Shown here: positions 16,672 to 24,155 of the stretch, one piece after another | Position numbering within the stretch: position 1 is the stretch's first letter | Layout: each line of letters begins with the position of its first letter | NCBI RefSeq assembly: GCF_900591205.1 | Contig: NZ_UUPU01000082.1 | Coordinates: 159,763 to 223,762, forward strand | Direction: 5' to 3' | From: Pseudomonas viridiflava | GTDB taxonomy: Bacteria > Pseudomonadota > Gammaproteobacteria > Pseudomonadales > Pseudomonadaceae | Length of the DNA: 64,000 nt | Notes under the pieces: generated by a model | Told to the model about the DNA's origin: nothing | The model's input: the letters and a program-made list of their open reading frames with translations, nothing else | Databases searched by the model: none | Program-made: the position numbers and the translations under genes

Positions 16672-17577
16672 ATGACCAACAGTCCCGAACACGCGAGACT
16701 CCTGCGCCTGGCCACCCGCGCTTCGGTGGGCGTGGCCTGTGCGCTGATCATCACCAAGGCCATCGCCTGGTGGCTCAGCGGCTCGGTGAGCATGCTCGCC
16801 GGGTTGACCGACTCGCTGCTCGACGGCGTAACCTCGCTGCTGAATTTGCTGGCGGTGCACTACGCGCTGCGCCCGGCCGATGATGATCACCGCTATGGGC
16901 ATGGCAAGGCTGAGTCGCTGTCGGGCATGGCCCAGGCGCTGTTTATCGCGGGGAGCGCGGTATTGATCGCGTTTCAGGCGTACCAGCGCTTGCAGCATCC
17001 GGAACCCGTCGGCGCGCCTTGGCTGAGTATCGGCGTGATCGTGTTTTCGCTGGTGATGACCGTGGCGTTGCTGATGCTGCAACACCGGGTGATCCGCGAA
17101 ACCGGCTCCAACGCGGTGCGGGCGGACTCACTGCACTACCGCTCGGACTTGATGCTCAACGGCAGCATCCTGGTGGCGCTGGTGTTGGCCGGCTTTGGTT
17201 TTCATCAGGTAGACGCCTGGTTTGGCCTGGGGATTGCCGCTTACATTTTGTGGAGTGCGATCCAGATCGCCCGGGAAAGCTTCGCGGTGCTGATGGACGA
17301 AGAACTGCCGCCCGAGGTCAGCCAGCACATGCTGGAGCTGGCGCGTGGCGTGCCGGGCGTGTTGGGCGCGCATGATTTGCGCACACGGATTTCCGGCAGC
17401 CACTGGTTTGTGCAACTGCACCTGGAGCTGCCGGGGGAGCTGACGCTGTCAGTGGCCCACGGCATCAGCGACCAGGCCGCCGATGCCATTCACCAAGCCT
17501 ACCCGCGTGCCGAGGTGCTGGTGCATGCGGATCCTGCGGATCAGCTGCAAGCTGCAAGCTATAAGCCTCAAGCTTGA
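16672..17577 (+). CDS. fieF: Cation diffusion facilitator, FieF-like
   Basis: 301 residues, six TM helices and a cytoplasmic C-terminal domain, the CDF layout. LTDSLLDGVTSLLNLLAV (TM2) and ADDDHRYGHGKAESLSGM match E. coli FieF, including the Asp/His residues that bind Zn2+/Fe2+ for proton-coupled export. The last codons, for LQAASYKPQA, come from a repetitive heptamer region, so the C-terminus is probably an addition created by that repeat. The stop lies inside the inverted repeat that separates it from the convergent downstream gene. Confidence 0.9.
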   Translation: MTNSPEHARLLRLATRASVGVACALIITKAIAWWLSGSVSMLAGLTDSLLDGVTSLLNLLAVHYALRPADDDHRYGHGKAESLSGMAQALFIAGSAVLIAFQAYQRLQHPEPVGAPWLSIGVIVFSLVMTVALLMLQHRVIRETGSNAVRADSLHYRSDLMLNGSILVALVLAGFGFHQVDAWFGLGIAAYILWSAIQIARESFAVLMDEELPPEVSQHMLELARGVPGVLGAHDLRTRISGSHWFVQLHLELPGELTLSVAHGISDQAADAIHQAYPRAEVLVHADPADQLQAASYKPQA

Positions 17578-17631
17578 AGCTTGCAGCTTGCAGCTTGCAG
17601 CTTGCAGCTTGCAGCTTGAAGCTTATAGCTA
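17544..17631. repeat. Tandem heptamer array inside an inverted repeat, convergent-gene terminator candidate
   Basis: AGCTATAAGC at 17557-17566 pairs perfectly with GCTTATAGCT at 17621-17630. Between them the heptamer GCTTGCA repeats about five times, and its complement (TGCAAGC) lies at the left end. The array overlaps the last codons of fieF and stops just before the end of the convergent gene. Confidence 0.85.
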
Positions 17632-17632
17632 C

Positions 17633-18736
17633 CTAATATTGCACCTGATAACCACGACTGCTCAGGCAGTTGCCCTGGGCCTGGCGGTAGGTTTGCACCA
17701 CCGCCGGGTCAGGGGCGTAGGTCACGGCCTGCGGGTCGAAGCCACTTTGCTGAACCGCCCAGCGATAACAGTCGTAGCCGTCCTGCTGTACCTGGGCCGG
17801 TGATTGGCCGTTGGCGGGATAGGCCACTACGTCATAGCCATTGCCCTGCGGCGCGGGCTGTTGCACGGGCACGTCTGTTGGCGGTTGCACCACCACGTAC
17901 TGCTGGGAGCTGCTTTCGTAGGTGTAGTAGGAGCCCGCCGCGAGGAAGAACAGCGCACTGCCCACCCACACTTCCCGTGCGTAATCCGGCAGGTATTGCA
18001 CGCGGATGCCATACGGCGGCCGCACCACTACATAGCGCGGGCCTTGCGGGCGATACCAGTAGCCGCCTGAGAAGAAATAATCCTGGCCACGGTAGGGCAC
18101 GCGGTAATTGCGGTCGGGGAAGCGGTCGACGGTATAACCGGGGCGATATTGCGGGCCGGGGCCCCAGCCATTGCCATGCCCATCAGGGCGGCCGGGCCAG
18201 CGATTGTCATTGGGGTGAGCATTGTTGAAACCACCGCCTGGACGCGGGCCTGGGCCATTCCCGGACTGCCAGTGCTGATTGCCGTCGTTGCGACGCGGAA
18301 TGTCCTGATAGTAGCCCTGACGCGGTTCCTGGGTTTGACGCACGGTATCCGGGCGGCTCTGGATCGGCAGGTTATTCGCTGGCTGCGGCGCCGGCCGCGG
18401 CTGCTCGGCATTTTGCGCGCGACCTTGCCACTGCCCGCCGCCGCGCTGCTGTTGCTCGGCGCGATCGAAATGCTGATTTGGTGGCCGAGGCTGAGCGTTT
18501 TCAGGACGTGGTTGATTATTTTGCGGACGCGGCTGGTTATTTTCAGGCCGTGGTTGAGTGTTCTGCGGGCGCGGCTGGTTGTTTTGCGGGCGCGGCTGTT
18601 CGTTACCTTGCCGTCCGCCTTCCGGGCCTCTTTCATGCTGACCGCCACCCTCTGGGCGCGGGTCGTCAGCCATCACTTGCGTGCCGACGGTAACCATCAG
18701 CAAACCTACACCTGCCATACGCCAGATGCGCTTCAT
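17633..18736 (-). CDS. Exported Pro/Asn/Gln-rich protein, DUF6515-like
   Basis: 367 residues from the ATG at 18736, which has GAGGA before it; an upstream start would add 16 residues ahead of the signal peptide. The signal peptide MKRIWRMAGVGLLMVTVG ends near VMADD. Residues about 45-80 repeat QPRP with NN, NT or EN spacers. A Gly/Arg/Asn-rich stretch follows, then a folded region (YRVPYRGQDYFFSGGYWY, YVVVRPPYG) with a TM-like segment and a Cys-containing C-terminus (DGYDCYRWAVQQSGFDP) typical of DUF6515 proteins. Envelope location is likely; function unknown. Confidence 0.7.
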   Translation of the reverse strand: MKRIWRMAGVGLLMVTVGTQVMADDPRPEGGGQHERGPEGGRQGNEQPRPQNNQPRPQNTQPRPENNQPRPQNNQPRPENAQPRPPNQHFDRAEQQQRGGGQWQGRAQNAEQPRPAPQPANNLPIQSRPDTVRQTQEPRQGYYQDIPRRNDGNQHWQSGNGPGPRPGGGFNNAHPNDNRWPGRPDGHGNGWGPGPQYRPGYTVDRFPDRNYRVPYRGQDYFFSGGYWYRPQGPRYVVVRPPYGIRVQYLPDYAREVWVGSALFFLAAGSYYTYESSSQQYVVVQPPTDVPVQQPAPQGNGYDVVAYPANGQSPAQVQQDGYDCYRWAVQQSGFDPQAVTYAPDPAVVQTYRQAQGNCLSSRGYQVQY

Positions 18737-18859
18737 GCTATTCCTCACTGCGGATAAGGGCCTAGAACGTCCGGCCTCCCACATAAGACTGGAAAAGCCT
18801 CGCCCGGTTCTGAGACAGGTTATCAGTCACGAGAACAATTTTTTTGAGTAAGGAGGCTT

Positions 18860-18898
18860 AAGGCAAAGAAAAAGGGGTGACCCGTCGGCCACCCCTTG
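18860..18898 (-). terminator. Strong intrinsic terminator, minus strand
   Basis: On the minus strand AAGGGGTG, a 10-base loop and CACCCCTT form an 8-bp stem followed by TTTTCTTT. It does not sit at the end of any called gene on that strand, which implies a separate transcript. Confidence 0.75.
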
Positions 18899-19110
18899 AG
18901 AATTTCGTCCTGGCTCAACGCTTTTGACGTTGGCTCACCTCACGCCGTCTTGTGGACAGTGTGCAGCCTGGAGGCCGGCTCAACCCTGCTCGGGTGGCGG
19001 CCGCAGCGGGCCTGATTAGGCTCGCTGTAAGTGGACTGTTGTCCAGGCGGTGATTCTGTTGATAAAGATACAGGCCCGAGCCCGACAGATGATTGCGAAG
19101 ATTGCGTCAA
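18866..19110 (-). ncRNA. Candidate small RNA (unidentified)
   Basis: Inferred from the orphan terminator at its 3' end and from a GC-rich, palindrome-containing body with no credible coding frame. The 5' end is a guess. I do not recognise it as 6S, RNase P, tmRNA, SRP, Rsm or Crc RNA. Confidence 0.25.
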
Positions 19111-19182
19111 TAAACAGTGCTTGCGCAATTTTTAACCCTTCATAGATAATTCATCGCAATAGTTACGACAAAGGCTAACCCA

Positions 19183-19662
19183 ATGAGCAAGCTTGACCGA
19201 TACGACCTGAGTATTTTGGCGGAATTGCAGCGTGACGCGAGGATCTCCAACCAGGAGTTGGCCGAGCGTATCGGCCTGTCGCCGTCGCCCTGCTCGCGCC
19301 GGGTCAAGCAATTGGAAGACGACGGCTACATCGCACGCCAGGTCGCCCTGCTCGACCGCAAGATGCTCGGGCTGAGCCTTACCGCCTATGTGCTGATCGG
19401 CATGGACCGCCACACGCCGGAACGTTTCGAGAATTTCGAAGCGGCGATCCGCACGCTGCCGCAAGTGCTGGAGTGCAGTTTGGTGACCGGGATGGACGCC
19501 GACTATCAGTTGAAAGTGGTGGTGCCGGACATGGATCACTACCAAAAGCTGCTGCTGGGGCATTTGACCCGTATTGAAGGCGTGACCAGCGTGCGTTCCA
19601 GCTTTGTGCTGAACCAGGTGCTGAACAGTACCGAGCTGCCGCTGACCCACCTGCGTACCTGA
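19183..19662 (+). CDS. Lrp/AsnC-family transcriptional regulator
   Basis: 159 residues. The N-terminal HTH (MSKLDRYDLSILAELQRD, then ISNQELAERIGLSPSPCSRR) and C-terminal RAM ligand domain (LECSLVTGMDADYQLKVVV) are standard for feast/famine regulators that sense amino acids. Length is normal. No amino-acid operon is adjacent in the window, so its targets are probably elsewhere. It is a single gene bounded downstream by a REPIN. Confidence 0.9.
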   Translation: MSKLDRYDLSILAELQRDARISNQELAERIGLSPSPCSRRVKQLEDDGYIARQVALLDRKMLGLSLTAYVLIGMDRHTPERFENFEAAIRTLPQVLECSLVTGMDADYQLKVVVPDMDHYQKLLLGHLTRIEGVTSVRSSFVLNQVLNSTELPLTHLRT

Positions 19663-19682
19663 CCTCAAGAACAATGAGGTTC

Positions 19683-19778
19683 AAATGTGGGAGGGGGCTT
19701 GCTCCCGATAGCAGTGTGTCAGCCAATACATCTGGTGCCTGACACTCAGCCATCGGGAGCAAGCCCCCTCCCACATTT
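19683..19778. repeat. REPIN (paired inverted REP)
   Basis: AAATGTGGGAGGGGGCTTGC at the left end is mirrored by its complement ending CCCACATTT at the right, with a short spacer containing a second inverted pair. Typical P. fluorescens-group repeat, placed after the lrp-type gene. Confidence 0.9.
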
Positions 19779-19856
19779 GGATCACACGTCGATCCAGGTC
19801 AATGTTGTGTCTGTAACGCTGCCTTATACTGCCCGCCTGCCCTGTCGGAAAAAACC

Positions 19857-20075
19857 ATGAACAACATCGACCCCGCCCTGTTTGAAGAATGGATGATGAC
19901 CGGCCTGGTCACCCTCCTGATCATTTTCATGGGCTTTATCGTCTGGGACCTGGCGAAAAAATCCAAAGCCGGGCGCTTTGGTTCGTTCATCCTGTTTTTC
20001 GTGCTGGGGCTGGGTGTGGCCGCGTTTATCATCAAGAGCGTGGTGATCGGCCTGATCGAGTCCGGCGCCTTATAG
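19857..20075 (+). CDS. DUF2788-like small membrane protein
   Basis: 72 residues with two TM helices (about 15-35 and 43-65) and the short basic turn KKSKAGRFGSF between them, as in DUF2788 proteins of pseudomonads. The 3' end overlaps the convergent rluE-like gene by 6 bp. Function unknown. Confidence 0.75.
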   Translation: MNNIDPALFEEWMMTGLVTLLIIFMGFIVWDLAKKSKAGRFGSFILFFVLGLGVAAFIIKSVVIGLIESGAL

Positions 20076-20705
20076 GCGCGCCGGCACTTCCTTCCACTGG
20101 CCCTGGTCCAGGCCATCAATCGACCAATCGCCAATGCGCACGCGTACCAGGCGCAAGGTCGGCAAGCCCACGGCGGCGGTCATGCGCCGTACCTGGCGGT
20201 TACGCCCCTCACGAATCACCAGTTCCAACCAGTAAGTCGGTATGTTTTTACGAAAACGCACGGGCGGGTTGCGCGGCCATAACTCGGGCTCGTCCAACTG
20301 CCGCGCTTGCGCGGGCAAGGTCATGCCGTCGTTCAGCTCCACGCCGTCGCGCAGGCGTTGCAGCTGCTCTTCGGTGGGCTCGCCTTCGACTTGCACCCAG
20401 TAGGTTTTCGCCAGCTTGTGCTTGGGGTCGGCAATCCGCGCTTGCAGCTGGCCATCATTGGTCAGCAGCAGCAAGCCTTCGCTGTCACGGTCCAGGCGGC
20501 CGGCCGGGTAGATGCCGGGGATGTCGATAAAATCCTTGAGGGTCGCACGCCCGCCTTCGTCGCTGAACTGGGTCAGCACGTCGAACGGTTTATTGAACAG
20601 CACCAACTTCGGCTCGGCCGGTGGCGCCTTGGCGACACGCCGCGCTGCGCAATGTGGAGGTTTCACGCCAGGGCGGCGCGAATCGGGACGGGTGGGACGG
20701 GACAT
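20070..20705 (-). CDS. rluE: Ribosomal large subunit pseudouridine synthase E
   Basis: 211 residues from the ATG at 20705; the longer frame begins at a TTG without a ribosome site. PAGRLDRDSEGLLLLTNDG carries the catalytic Asp of the RsuA/RluE family. There is no S4 domain, as in RluE. EGRNRQVRRMTAAVG is the C-terminal RNA-contact motif. RluE makes pseudouridine 2457 in E. coli 23S rRNA. The 5' extension rich in Arg/Pro is common in this family. Confidence 0.88.
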   Translation of the reverse strand: MSRPTRPDSRRPGVKPPHCAARRVAKAPPAEPKLVLFNKPFDVLTQFSDEGGRATLKDFIDIPGIYPAGRLDRDSEGLLLLTNDGQLQARIADPKHKLAKTYWVQVEGEPTEEQLQRLRDGVELNDGMTLPAQARQLDEPELWPRNPPVRFRKNIPTYWLELVIREGRNRQVRRMTAAVGLPTLRLVRVRIGDWSIDGLDQGQWKEVPARL

Positions 20706-20776
20706 GGCAAAGGAACATCTAACGGTCAGGACCGACAATGCTAGTGGCCTGACCGCTAAATGACCATCCCAACCGC

Positions 20777-22249
20777 TTAGCGGAACGGCGGCTCGTCGAA
20801 GCTGCGCAGTTTGCGCGAGTGCAACGAGTTGAGTTCGGTGCGCAGCAGGTCGACCGCCTCGATACCGATCTTCAAGTGCTGGCTGACCGCACGCTCATAG
20901 AACGCGTTGGCCGAACCCGGCAGCTTGATCTCGCTGTGCAGCGGTTTGTCCGACACGCACAGCAACGTGCCATAGGGCACCCGCAAACGGTAACCCTGGG
21001 CGGCGATAGTGCCGCTTTCCATGTCCACGGCTACGGCGCGGGACAAGTTGATCAGCGGTCGTTCCTGGGCCCAGCGCAGTTCCCAGTTACGGTCGTCGTA
21101 GGTCAGCACGGTGCCGGTGCGCAGGCGCTTTTTCAGCTCTTCGCCTTTTTCGCCGGTGACGTTCGCCGCCGCTTGCTGCAAGGCCAACTGCACTTCGGCC
21201 AGGGCCGGGATCGGAATGTTCGGCGGCACCACACGGTCCAGGATCCCGTCGCGGCGCATGTAGGCGTGAGCCAGTACGTAGTCGCCGATGGTCTGGGATT
21301 GGCGCAGGCCGCCGCAGTGGCCGATCATCAGCCAGCAATGCGGACGCAGCACGGCCAGGTGATCAGTGATGTTCTTGGCGTTGGAGGGGCCGACGCCGAT
21401 ATTCACCAGAGTCACGCCATGGCCGTCACTGGCCTGCAGGTGATACGCCGGCATCTGATAGCGATGCCAGACCACGCCTGCGGCAATCGCCGAGGCTTCA
21501 CCATGGTCCATGCTCTTGTCGATGATCACGTTGCCCGGCAGCACCATGCGAATAAAGCGCGGATCGCTGCGCAGTTGCTCGAGGCCATGCAGGATGAACT
21601 GGTCGACATAACGGTGATAGTTGGTCAGCAGGATCCACGGCTGCACATGGCGCCAGTCACTGCCGGTGTAATGCACCAGGCGGCGCAGGGAAAAGTCCAC
21701 GCGGGCCGCATCGAACAGCGCCAGCGGCAACGGGTCGGTGTTTTCCCAGTCGTACAGGCCATCGGCAATGCCGTCGGTAGCGGCGGACAGGTCGGTACTG
21801 GGGAACACACGGGCCAGGGTCGCGGCGGTCACGCCGGAGCCGGCCAGTTCGTCGCCCTGCTCCACCACGTAGGGGTACGGGATGTTCTGCTGGCTCACGC
21901 CCACTTCTACCGTTACGGTGAAGTCGTGCATCAAGGGCACCAGCTGTTCCAGCAGATACTTACGAAACGCCGCAGGATGGGTGACGGTAACGCTGTAGGT
22001 GCCCGGCAGTTGCACCTTGGCATACGCCCGGGTGGTCTGTGGGACTTCGCCTTGAACCAGGTAAGTCAGGCGCAGTTCCGGGTAGCGAAACAGCGCGCGT
22101 TGTTCGGCGTCGGGTTCGACGCGGTCCTTGAGGTATTGCTTGAGGGCCTGGTTGAGCGCGCCGGTAGCACGCTCATGAAGAGCCGCCAGCCGATCTACGG
22201 CTTCTTCGGCGGTTTGAACGACAACAAAAGCTTCGGTCACGGTAAGCAT
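20777..22249 (-). CDS. amn: AMP nucleosidase
   Basis: 490 residues, close to E. coli Amn (484). The enzyme splits AMP into adenine and ribose 5-phosphate. An N-terminal Amn domain is followed by a nucleoside-phosphorylase-like domain with NIGVGPSNAKN, LMIGHCGGLRQSQTIGDYVLAHAY and VAVDMESGTIAAQGYR, the ribose- and base-binding motifs. The ATG at 22249 (MLTVTEAFVVV) matches the family start; the longer frame would add 28 unusual residues. Confidence 0.93.
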   Translation of the reverse strand: MLTVTEAFVVVQTAEEAVDRLAALHERATGALNQALKQYLKDRVEPDAEQRALFRYPELRLTYLVQGEVPQTTRAYAKVQLPGTYSVTVTHPAAFRKYLLEQLVPLMHDFTVTVEVGVSQQNIPYPYVVEQGDELAGSGVTAATLARVFPSTDLSAATDGIADGLYDWENTDPLPLALFDAARVDFSLRRLVHYTGSDWRHVQPWILLTNYHRYVDQFILHGLEQLRSDPRFIRMVLPGNVIIDKSMDHGEASAIAAGVVWHRYQMPAYHLQASDGHGVTLVNIGVGPSNAKNITDHLAVLRPHCWLMIGHCGGLRQSQTIGDYVLAHAYMRRDGILDRVVPPNIPIPALAEVQLALQQAAANVTGEKGEELKKRLRTGTVLTYDDRNWELRWAQERPLINLSRAVAVDMESGTIAAQGYRLRVPYGTLLCVSDKPLHSEIKLPGSANAFYERAVSQHLKIGIEAVDLLRTELNSLHSRKLRSFDEPPFR

Positions 22250-22341
22250 CCTGTGTTCTGACTTGCAGACCTTTATCTTGCCTGTATCCCTGTCAGACGC
22301 AAACTTTGAATTGGAGTGCCCCCTCAAGATCATGCAATCGC

Positions 22342-22429
22342 TGTGGGAGCCGGGCTTGCCCGCGATGGCGGTGGGTCAGTCAGCAAGATGGGGCTGATAC
22401 ACCGCTATCGCAGGCAAGCCAGCTCCCAC
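22342..22429. repeat. REPIN
   Basis: TGTGGGAGCCGGGCTTGCCC at the left and GCAGGCAAGCCAGCTCCCAC at the right form an imperfect inverted pair between amn and the AidB-like gene. Confidence 0.85.
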
Positions 22430-22443
22430 CTATTGGTCCGCGT

Positions 22444-24090
22444 TCAGGCAGGTGTCGAGCGGGCGACAATCGCGGCCACATCCACCCCTCGCGGCAGCGT
22501 GCCGTACACCCGGCCGGACGACTCACCCAAACGGCTGGCAATAAAACCATCGCTGACCGCTGCATTCCCCGCTTCCAGCAACAACTTGGCCTGCAAGGCC
22601 ACGGCAATATCCTCGGTCAGCTGGCGTGCGCGGTACTGGATATCCTGGGTGTCCATAAAGGCCGATTTCAGTTGCTCTATATGCCGCGCCAACGGCTGGT
22701 CGCCATGCCCGTCGCCGAGTTCGACAAACAACGCCTCGAGCACGCCCGGCTCCTTGGACAGTGCGCGCAGCACGTCCAGGCACTGCACGTTGCCGGAACC
22801 TTCCCACGTCGAATTCACCGGCGCCTCACGGTACAGACGCGGCAAGATGCTGTCCTCCACATACCCGGCACCGCCCATGCACTCGGCGGCTTCGTTGATC
22901 ATTGCCGGTGCGCGCTTGCAGATCCAATACTTGCCCACCGCCGTCACCAGCCGGGCGAACTTGGCTTCCTGCTCATCGCCCAGGTGGTCCAAGGCGCGCC
23001 CCATGCGCATGCTCAACGCCAGCGAGGCTTCGCTTTCCAGAGCCAGGTCGGCCAACACGTTTTGCATCAGTGGTTGTTCGCCGAGTACACGGCCGCCGAC
23101 CAAACGATGGGCGCAATGATGGCTGGCCTGGGTCAGCGCCTGGCGCATCAAGGCGCTGGAGCCGACCATGCAATCGAAGCGGGTCATGGCGACCATCTCG
23201 ATGATGGTCGGCACGCCGCGACCTTCCTCGCCGATCATCCAGGCCAGGGCGCCGCGAAATTCCACTTCACTGGACGCGTTGGAGCAGTTGCCGAGTTTGT
23301 TTTTCAGGCGCTGGATGTAGAACTCGTTGCGCGTGTCGTCCGGACGGTGTCGGGGCAGCAGGAAGCACGAAAGGCCCTTGTCAGTCTGGGCCAGGGTCAA
23401 AAACGCATCGCACATCGGCGCCGAGCAGAACCACTTGTGGCCCACCAGTTCATAGGCTTGCCCGGGGCCGCCCGCGCCCACCGGGTAAGCGCGGGTGGTG
23501 TTGGCGCGCACATCGGTGCCGCCCTGCTTCTCGGTCATCGCCATGCCGATAGTGGCCCCGGCCTTGTGAGCGATACCGACATTGCGCGGGTCGTATTGGG
23601 TACTGAGGATTTTCGGCAGCCAAGTGTCAGCCAAGTCCGGCTGCAAACGCAGGGCGGGCACACAGGCGAAGGTCATGGTCAGCGGGCAACCCGTGCCGGC
23701 TTCAGCCTGGCTGTGCAAGTAAGTCATGGCGGCGCGGGCCACATGGGCGCCGGACTGCGGATGGGCCCACGGCAGTGACGGCAAGCCATGCTCGACGGCG
23801 GTGCGCATCAGCTCGTGGTAGGCCGGGTGAAACTCCACCAGGTCGATGCGGTGCCCATAGCGGTCATGGCTGCTGAACACCGGTTTGTTCTGGTTCGCCA
23901 GAAACCCGGCCTCCATCAACGACCCGCCGGCCAGCGCACCGTAGGCATCAATACGCGCCTGCGCCCAGCCGGCGCCAAAGCGGCGCGACCACTCTTGCAG
24001 GGGCAGGTCGATGCGGTACAGGTTGGTGCCGTCCAGAGACGGCGGCTGGTTGGTGACGTCGTGGGTTTCAGCGAATTGATGCAGGTTCAT
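22444..24090 (-). CDS. aidB: AidB-type acyl-CoA dehydrogenase
   Basis: 548 residues against 541 for E. coli AidB, a flavoprotein induced in the adaptive response to alkylation and able to bind DNA. MTEKQGGTDVRANTTRA and YREAPVNSTWEGSGNVQCLD match AidB, including the WEGSGN motif. The C-terminal part is longer than in metabolic acyl-CoA dehydrogenases. AGGAGG precedes the ATG. It stands alone, flanked by a REPIN and the hybrid-kinase gene. No other Ada-regulon gene is adjacent. Confidence 0.88.
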   Translation of the reverse strand: MNLHQFAETHDVTNQPPSLDGTNLYRIDLPLQEWSRRFGAGWAQARIDAYGALAGGSLMEAGFLANQNKPVFSSHDRYGHRIDLVEFHPAYHELMRTAVEHGLPSLPWAHPQSGAHVARAAMTYLHSQAEAGTGCPLTMTFACVPALRLQPDLADTWLPKILSTQYDPRNVGIAHKAGATIGMAMTEKQGGTDVRANTTRAYPVGAGGPGQAYELVGHKWFCSAPMCDAFLTLAQTDKGLSCFLLPRHRPDDTRNEFYIQRLKNKLGNCSNASSEVEFRGALAWMIGEEGRGVPTIIEMVAMTRFDCMVGSSALMRQALTQASHHCAHRLVGGRVLGEQPLMQNVLADLALESEASLALSMRMGRALDHLGDEQEAKFARLVTAVGKYWICKRAPAMINEAAECMGGAGYVEDSILPRLYREAPVNSTWEGSGNVQCLDVLRALSKEPGVLEALFVELGDGHGDQPLARHIEQLKSAFMDTQDIQYRARQLTEDIAVALQAKLLLEAGNAAVSDGFIASRLGESSGRVYGTLPRGVDVAAIVARSTPA

Positions 24091-24155
24091 GCTGGGCCTC
24101 CTGAAAAGGCCACATTCAATCGGGCCCTAGATTCAGTTAAGCACCGCCCTCCGGC

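Larger units (their letters stand above)
18737..19182. other. 446-bp intergenic region: promoters and possible small RNA
   Basis: The stretch lies between divergently oriented genes (DUF6515-like minus, lrp-type plus). It contains a strong minus-strand terminator at 18866-18897 with about 230 bp of GC-rich, structured DNA before it and no convincing coding frame. A 62-codon minus-strand frame at 18940-19128 has no ribosome site. See the separate terminator and ncRNA entries. Confidence 0.5.

Noticed and set aside
17544..17631. CRISPR-like array at the fieF end
   Set aside because: Units are 7 bp without unique spacers; it is a simple tandem repeat in an inverted repeat.
18940..19128. 62-codon minus-strand frame upstream of the orphan terminator
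   Set aside because: No Shine-Dalgarno, low-complexity residue mix and no hydrophobic or domain pattern; a non-coding RNA seems more likely.
20819..22261. 480-codon open frame antisense to amn, and a similar one at 22306-23778 antisense to aidB
   Set aside because: Both are shadows of conserved genes with the His/Gln/Arg-rich composition typical of antisense reading.
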